Translations under genes and position numbers: made by a program
Assembly (NCBI RefSeq): GCF_040656415.1
Contig: NZ_JBFAMC010000001.1
Span: forward strand, 1,736,001-1,800,000
Direction of reading: 5' to 3'
DNA length: 64,000 nt
Origin: Rhodococcus_F sp040656415
Lineage (GTDB): Bacteria > Actinomycetota > Actinomycetes > Mycobacteriales > Mycobacteriaceae
The notes under the pieces: model-generated
The model's input: the letters and a program-made list of their open reading frames with translations, nothing else
Databases searched by the model: none
Told to the model about the DNA's origin: nothing
Shown: piece by piece, positions 60,848 to 64,000 of the stretch
How the letters are laid out: each line of letters begins with the position of its first letter
Numbering within the stretch: the stretch's first letter is position 1

Positions 60848-61329
60848 TCGGGAAGCAAGTGATCGAGAAGCGTTCCACGTCCCCTGCGGCATCCGAGTGG
60901 GAGTTCGTCGCGAGGCCTCGGAAATCGCGCCGGTGGGCGTTCGGGGTGGCGATTCTCATCGTCGTCCTTCACGTGACGTTCGCGATTCTGCTTCGCGGTG
61001 ACGGAACGGGTGTCTACTTTCGTTTCGCCGACCAGGTGGCTTTCGCGGGAATCGGTTTTCTCCTGGCAGCCGGGGTGTTGTTGCTGACCCGTCCGAGGGT
61101 GAGGATCGGACCCCGGGGCATCGCCGTGAGGAACGTGCTCGGTGAGCGCATCGTCGACTGGGACCTCTACGAAGGTTTGTCCTTTCCGGACGGAGCGGCG
61201 TGGGCTCGAATAGAACTCCCCGACGACGAGTACATAGCGGTGATGGCCATCCAGTCGAACGACCGCGAGTATGCCGTGGACTCCGTACGCCGATTCCGCG
61301 AACTCGTGTCGGAGCACGCTCCGACCTGA
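60844..61329 (+). CDS. PH-like membrane protein of the riboflavin cluster
   Basis: This 161-residue protein has two hydrophobic segments (WAFGVAILIVVLHVTFAILL, then FAGIGFLLAAGVLLLT) followed by a cytoplasmic PH-like domain (VRIGPRGIAVRNVLGERIVD, then WDLYEGLSFPDGAAW). The GTG start overlaps ribH by four bases, and a homologue sits after ribH in mycobacteria (Rv1417). Function unknown; position suggests a link to flavin metabolism or export but the sequence does not show it. Confidence 0.8.
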   Translation: MIGKQVIEKRSTSPAASEWEFVARPRKSRRWAFGVAILIVVLHVTFAILLRGDGTGVYFRFADQVAFAGIGFLLAAGVLLLTRPRVRIGPRGIAVRNVLGERIVDWDLYEGLSFPDGAAWARIELPDDEYIAVMAIQSNDREYAVDSVRRFRELVSEHAPT

Positions 61330-61396
61330 CCGGTCCGGCTTTCTGGCTGCGCGTCGATGTGTCGGCTTCGTCGGTGGCGCCGACTAACGTGAAGGA

Positions 61397-63541
61397 GTGC
61401 CAGATCCTTCGACGTATCGCCCGGCGACCGGAACGATTCCGGTCGATCCAGGGGTCTACAAGTTCCGCGATCCACACGGCCGGGTCATCTATGTCGGGAA
61501 GGCGAAGAGTCTTCGTTCACGGCTGAGTTCCTACTTCGCCGATATTTCGACGCTGCACCCACGTACCCGGCAGATGGTGACGACCGCAGGCAGTGTCGAG
61601 TGGACCGTGGTGAACACCGAGGTCGAAGCGCTCCAGCTCGAATACAACTGGATCAAGGAATTCGATCCACGGTTCAACGTCCGATACCGTGACGACAAGA
61701 CGTATCCGGTCCTCGCAGTCACTCTGAACGAGGAATACCCGAGGCTGTTCGTCTACCGCGGACCCCGGCGCAAGGGTGTGCGCTACTTCGGTCCCTACTC
61801 GCACGCATGGGCCATCCGGGAGACTCTCGATCTCCTGCTCCGGGTATTTCCGGCCCGCACCTGTTCCGCCGGGGTTTTCAAACGTCACAACCAGATCGGT
61901 CGCCCCTGCCTGCTCGGCTACATCGACAAGTGCTCAGCGCCGTGCGTCGGCAGGGTATCGGCTGTCGAACATCGTCAGATCGTGGAGGACTTCTGCGACT
62001 TCCTGGCGGGGCGCACCGACAAACTGGTCCGGGAGATCGAGTCGCAGATGGTCGCGGCGGCCGAAGAACTCGACTTCGAACGGGCCGCGCGTCTGCGTGA
62101 CGACCTCGGCGCCCTCAGGCGCGCACTCGAGAAGCAGGCTGTCGTGCTCGGGGACGGAACCGACGCGGACCTCGTCGCGTTCGCGACCGATGAACTAGAG
62201 GCCGCGGTGCAGGTCTTCCACGTACGAGGCGGCCGGGTACGCGGCCAGCGTGGTTGGGTGGTCGAAAAGGCAGGCGACGTCATCGACTGGGCCGCTGTGG
62301 ATTCCGATGCAGGGTCGGACCTGCCGCTGCTCGTCGAGCAGTTCCTCACCCAGTTCTACGGGGAGCAGGCCTCGCTGTCGGGTGACGCCGTCGCGGGTAC
62401 CAGCGGAGTGCCCCGGGAGGTCTTGGTACCCGTGCTGCCTCCCGATGCCGAGCAGGTTCAAGCGTGGCTGAGCAGCCTGCGTGGATCGACGGTTCGGTTG
62501 CGTGTACCCCGGCGCGGCGACAAGAAGGCGCTCGCCGAAACCGTGCAGCGCAATGCGACGGAGGCCCTTGCCCAGCACAAGTTGCGCCGCGCAGGCGACT
62601 TCACCTCGCGATCCGCGGCACTGCAGGGAATTCAAGAGGCCCTCGATCTGGATTCGGCGCCACTGCGCATCGAGTGCGTCGACATCAGCCACGTGCAGGG
62701 CACCGACGTGGTGGCCTCGCTCGTCGTCTTCGAGGACGGCCTGCCGCGCAAATCCGACTATCGCCACTACGCGATCAAGGAGGCGGCGGGGGAGGGCCGT
62801 TCCGACGACGTGGCCAGCATCGCGGAGATCACTCGCCGTCGGTTCCTTCGGCACAAACGCGACGTCGGGGTACCACCGCCGGCAGAGGGCGCGGACACAG
62901 ACGAGGCGGCGGGGGGTAACGGCGGCGACTCGGCGCCGGAGGCGGCGATCGACCCACAGACCGGAAGGCCCAGGCGTTTCGCATACCCGCCGAACCTGTT
63001 CGTCGTAGACGGCGGAGCCCCGCAGGTGACCGCCGCGTCGGCTGTGCTCGACGAACTGGGGATCACCGACGTCGCGGTGATCGGATTGGCGAAGCGACTG
63101 GAAGAGGTATGGGTTCCAGGGGAGGAGGATCCGGTGATCCTCCCGCGCACCAGCGAATCCTTGTACCTGTTGCAGCGGGTGCGTGACGAAGCCCACCGCT
63201 TCGCGATCACGTTCCACCGCAGCAAGCGTTCCCGGCGCATGACTGCGTCTGCACTCGACTCGGTGCGAGGTCTCGGTGACACCCGCCGCAAGGCGCTGGT
63301 GACACATTTCGGATCCGTCGCACGCCTCGAAAAGGCCAGCGTCGAGGAGATCACGGCGGTGCCGGGCATCGGTACCGCGACCGCGAAGGCGGTCCTGGCC
63401 GCTCTCGGGGCTGGGAAAGTGTCTGCGCCGGCGGCGGGAGTGGGGGATGATGAACCCGATCGGAACGAATCGGGCACAGGCGGAGAGGGCCGCGTAGATA
63501 TCGAGCACGAAGGGGCAGGGCAGCGAGACAGCACGACGTAG
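61397..63541 (+). CDS. uvrC: UvrABC system endonuclease subunit C
   Basis: This 714-residue subunit makes both incisions in nucleotide excision repair. The N-terminal GIY-YIG nuclease has PGVYKFRDPHGRVIYVGKAK. The UVR (UvrB-binding) helix pair is near EIESQMVAAAEELDFERAAR. The RNase H-like second nuclease begins IECVDISHVQGTDVVASLVV, and the C-terminal helix-hairpin-helix has VRGLGDTRRKALVTHFGSVA and VPGIGTATAKAVLAAL. Acidic insert near residue 490-515 and a Gly/Glu-rich tail lengthen it beyond E. coli UvrC. The GTG start immediately follows GAAGGA. Confidence 0.96.
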   Translation: MPDPSTYRPATGTIPVDPGVYKFRDPHGRVIYVGKAKSLRSRLSSYFADISTLHPRTRQMVTTAGSVEWTVVNTEVEALQLEYNWIKEFDPRFNVRYRDDKTYPVLAVTLNEEYPRLFVYRGPRRKGVRYFGPYSHAWAIRETLDLLLRVFPARTCSAGVFKRHNQIGRPCLLGYIDKCSAPCVGRVSAVEHRQIVEDFCDFLAGRTDKLVREIESQMVAAAEELDFERAARLRDDLGALRRALEKQAVVLGDGTDADLVAFATDELEAAVQVFHVRGGRVRGQRGWVVEKAGDVIDWAAVDSDAGSDLPLLVEQFLTQFYGEQASLSGDAVAGTSGVPREVLVPVLPPDAEQVQAWLSSLRGSTVRLRVPRRGDKKALAETVQRNATEALAQHKLRRAGDFTSRSAALQGIQEALDLDSAPLRIECVDISHVQGTDVVASLVVFEDGLPRKSDYRHYAIKEAAGEGRSDDVASIAEITRRRFLRHKRDVGVPPPAEGADTDEAAGGNGGDSAPEAAIDPQTGRPRRFAYPPNLFVVDGGAPQVTAASAVLDELGITDVAVIGLAKRLEEVWVPGEEDPVILPRTSESLYLLQRVRDEAHRFAITFHRSKRSRRMTASALDSVRGLGDTRRKALVTHFGSVARLEKASVEEITAVPGIGTATAKAVLAALGAGKVSAPAAGVGDDEPDRNESGTGGEGRVDIEHEGAGQRDSTT

Positions 63542-63573
63542 GGGAACAGCGCTTCACAACGGACGGGTGTCGA

Positions 63574-64000
63574 GTGAACGAGCAGTACACGCGAAACAAC
63601 AACACACACACGGTTCGGCCAATGGACTTTCTTCTCGTCACCGGACTGTCGGGAGCAGGTCTGCAGACTGCGGCCAGCGTTCTCGAGGATCTGGGGTGGT
63701 ATGTCGCGGACAATCTGCCCCCGGAACTGATCTCCAGGATGGTGGATCTGAGTCTGGAATCCGAGTCCCGGCTGGAACGCCTCGCGGTTGTCATCGACGT
63801 GCGCAGCAGGTTGTTCACGGGTGACCTGGGTTCCGTCCTCGTCGAGCTCGAGAGCAAGCCGGTGCATACGAGGGTGCTCTACCTCGATGCCTCTGACGAG
63901 GTTCTGGTTCGTCGATTCGAACAGGTCCGCCGCAGCCATCCTCTGTCCGGCGGAGGGGCGGAAGGTACTCTCTCCGAAGGAATTGCCGCCGAGCGCGATC
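63574..64000 (+). CDS. rapZ: RapZ/YvcJ family nucleotide-binding protein, cut by the window end
   Basis: The first 142 residues of a RapZ-type (RNase adaptor / YvcJ) protein are present. It begins after a short polar N-terminus with MDFLLVTGLSGAGLQTAASV, where the Walker A Lys of other RapZ proteins is not evident, as is common in the actinobacterial branch. EDLGWYVADNLPPELISRMV, AVVIDVRSRLFTG, DASDEVLVRRFEQVRRSHPL and LSEGIAAERD follow the family. The C-terminal half and stop lie outside the window. It follows uvrC by 32 bases and in mycobacteria is followed by whiA-type genes. Confidence 0.92.
   Translation, partial: MNEQYTRNNNTHTVRPMDFLLVTGLSGAGLQTAASVLEDLGWYVADNLPPELISRMVDLSLESESRLERLAVVIDVRSRLFTGDLGSVLVELESKPVHTRVLYLDASDEVLVRRFEQVRRSHPLSGGGAEGTLSEGIAAERD

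Overview
The window looks like chromosomal DNA from a mycolic-acid actinomycete, most probably a Rhodococcus or close relative in the Nocardiaceae. The reasons are high G+C, very frequent GTG starts, an actinobacterial integration host factor (mIHF), an actinobacterial PriA without helicase motifs, ESX-type (type VII) secretion accessory genes (EspC-like, EspG, PPE-like), DUF3558 lipoproteins, a deazaflavin (F420)-type nitroreductase, and gene order matching the mycobacterial/corynebacterial core. This assignment rests on recognised families and remembered gene order, not on a database search. No rRNA, tRNA or CRISPR array was seen.

Left part, about 1-16,000, is accessory. At 1-4,500 lies an ADP-ribose/NAD-linked cluster. 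A decayed NUDIX (NrtR-like) regulator diverges across a strong inverted repeat from an ADP-ribosylglycohydrolase fused to a dual-specificity phosphatase. Two tandem macro-domain proteins follow, with a broken copy of the phosphatase between them, then a frameshifted HAD phosphatase related to the polynucleotide 3'-phosphatase type. At 4,870-9,470 lies a duplicated, ESX-linked, toxin/immunity-like cassette: EspC-like partner, WxG protein with a glycine-zipper tail (two frameshifts), four-helix membrane protein and LpqN-like protein. The second cassette keeps only the zipper tail, the membrane protein and a frameshifted LpqN-like gene. A three-repeat protein of unknown function follows. On the minus strand (14,811 to 11,610) is an ESX-accessory operon: PPE-like, EspG, a small YxxxE protein, a DUF3558 lipoprotein and a DUF3558 pseudogene. 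Single-base frameshifts are frequent here and absent from the core to the right.

Middle part, about 14,960-20,700, holds a minus-strand metabolic and secreted set (GlcD-like FAD oxidase, Ddn-like oxidoreductase, DUF5995 secreted protein, Tat-exported sulfatase) and a membrane-anchored universal stress protein.

Right part, 20,888-64,000, is conserved core, almost all on the plus strand. It contains aspS, a phosphotransferase, rarA, alaS, ruvX, mltG, aroE, a prepilin-type peptidase, aroC, aroK, aroB, a minus-strand B-4DMT-type membrane protein, pepQ, efp and nusB. Next comes the pyrimidine operon pyrR-pyrB-pyrC-PH protein-carA-carB-pyrF, preceded by a recognisable PyrR RNA site that encloses the pyrR ribosome binding site. 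Then follow mihF, gmk, rpoZ, coaBC, metK, priA, fmt, rsmB, a minus-strand YjbR gene, rpe, the riboflavin genes ribD-ribE-ribBA-ribH, a PH-like membrane protein, uvrC and the start of rapZ. Many neighbours overlap by 4 bases (ATGA or GTGA), indicating translational coupling.
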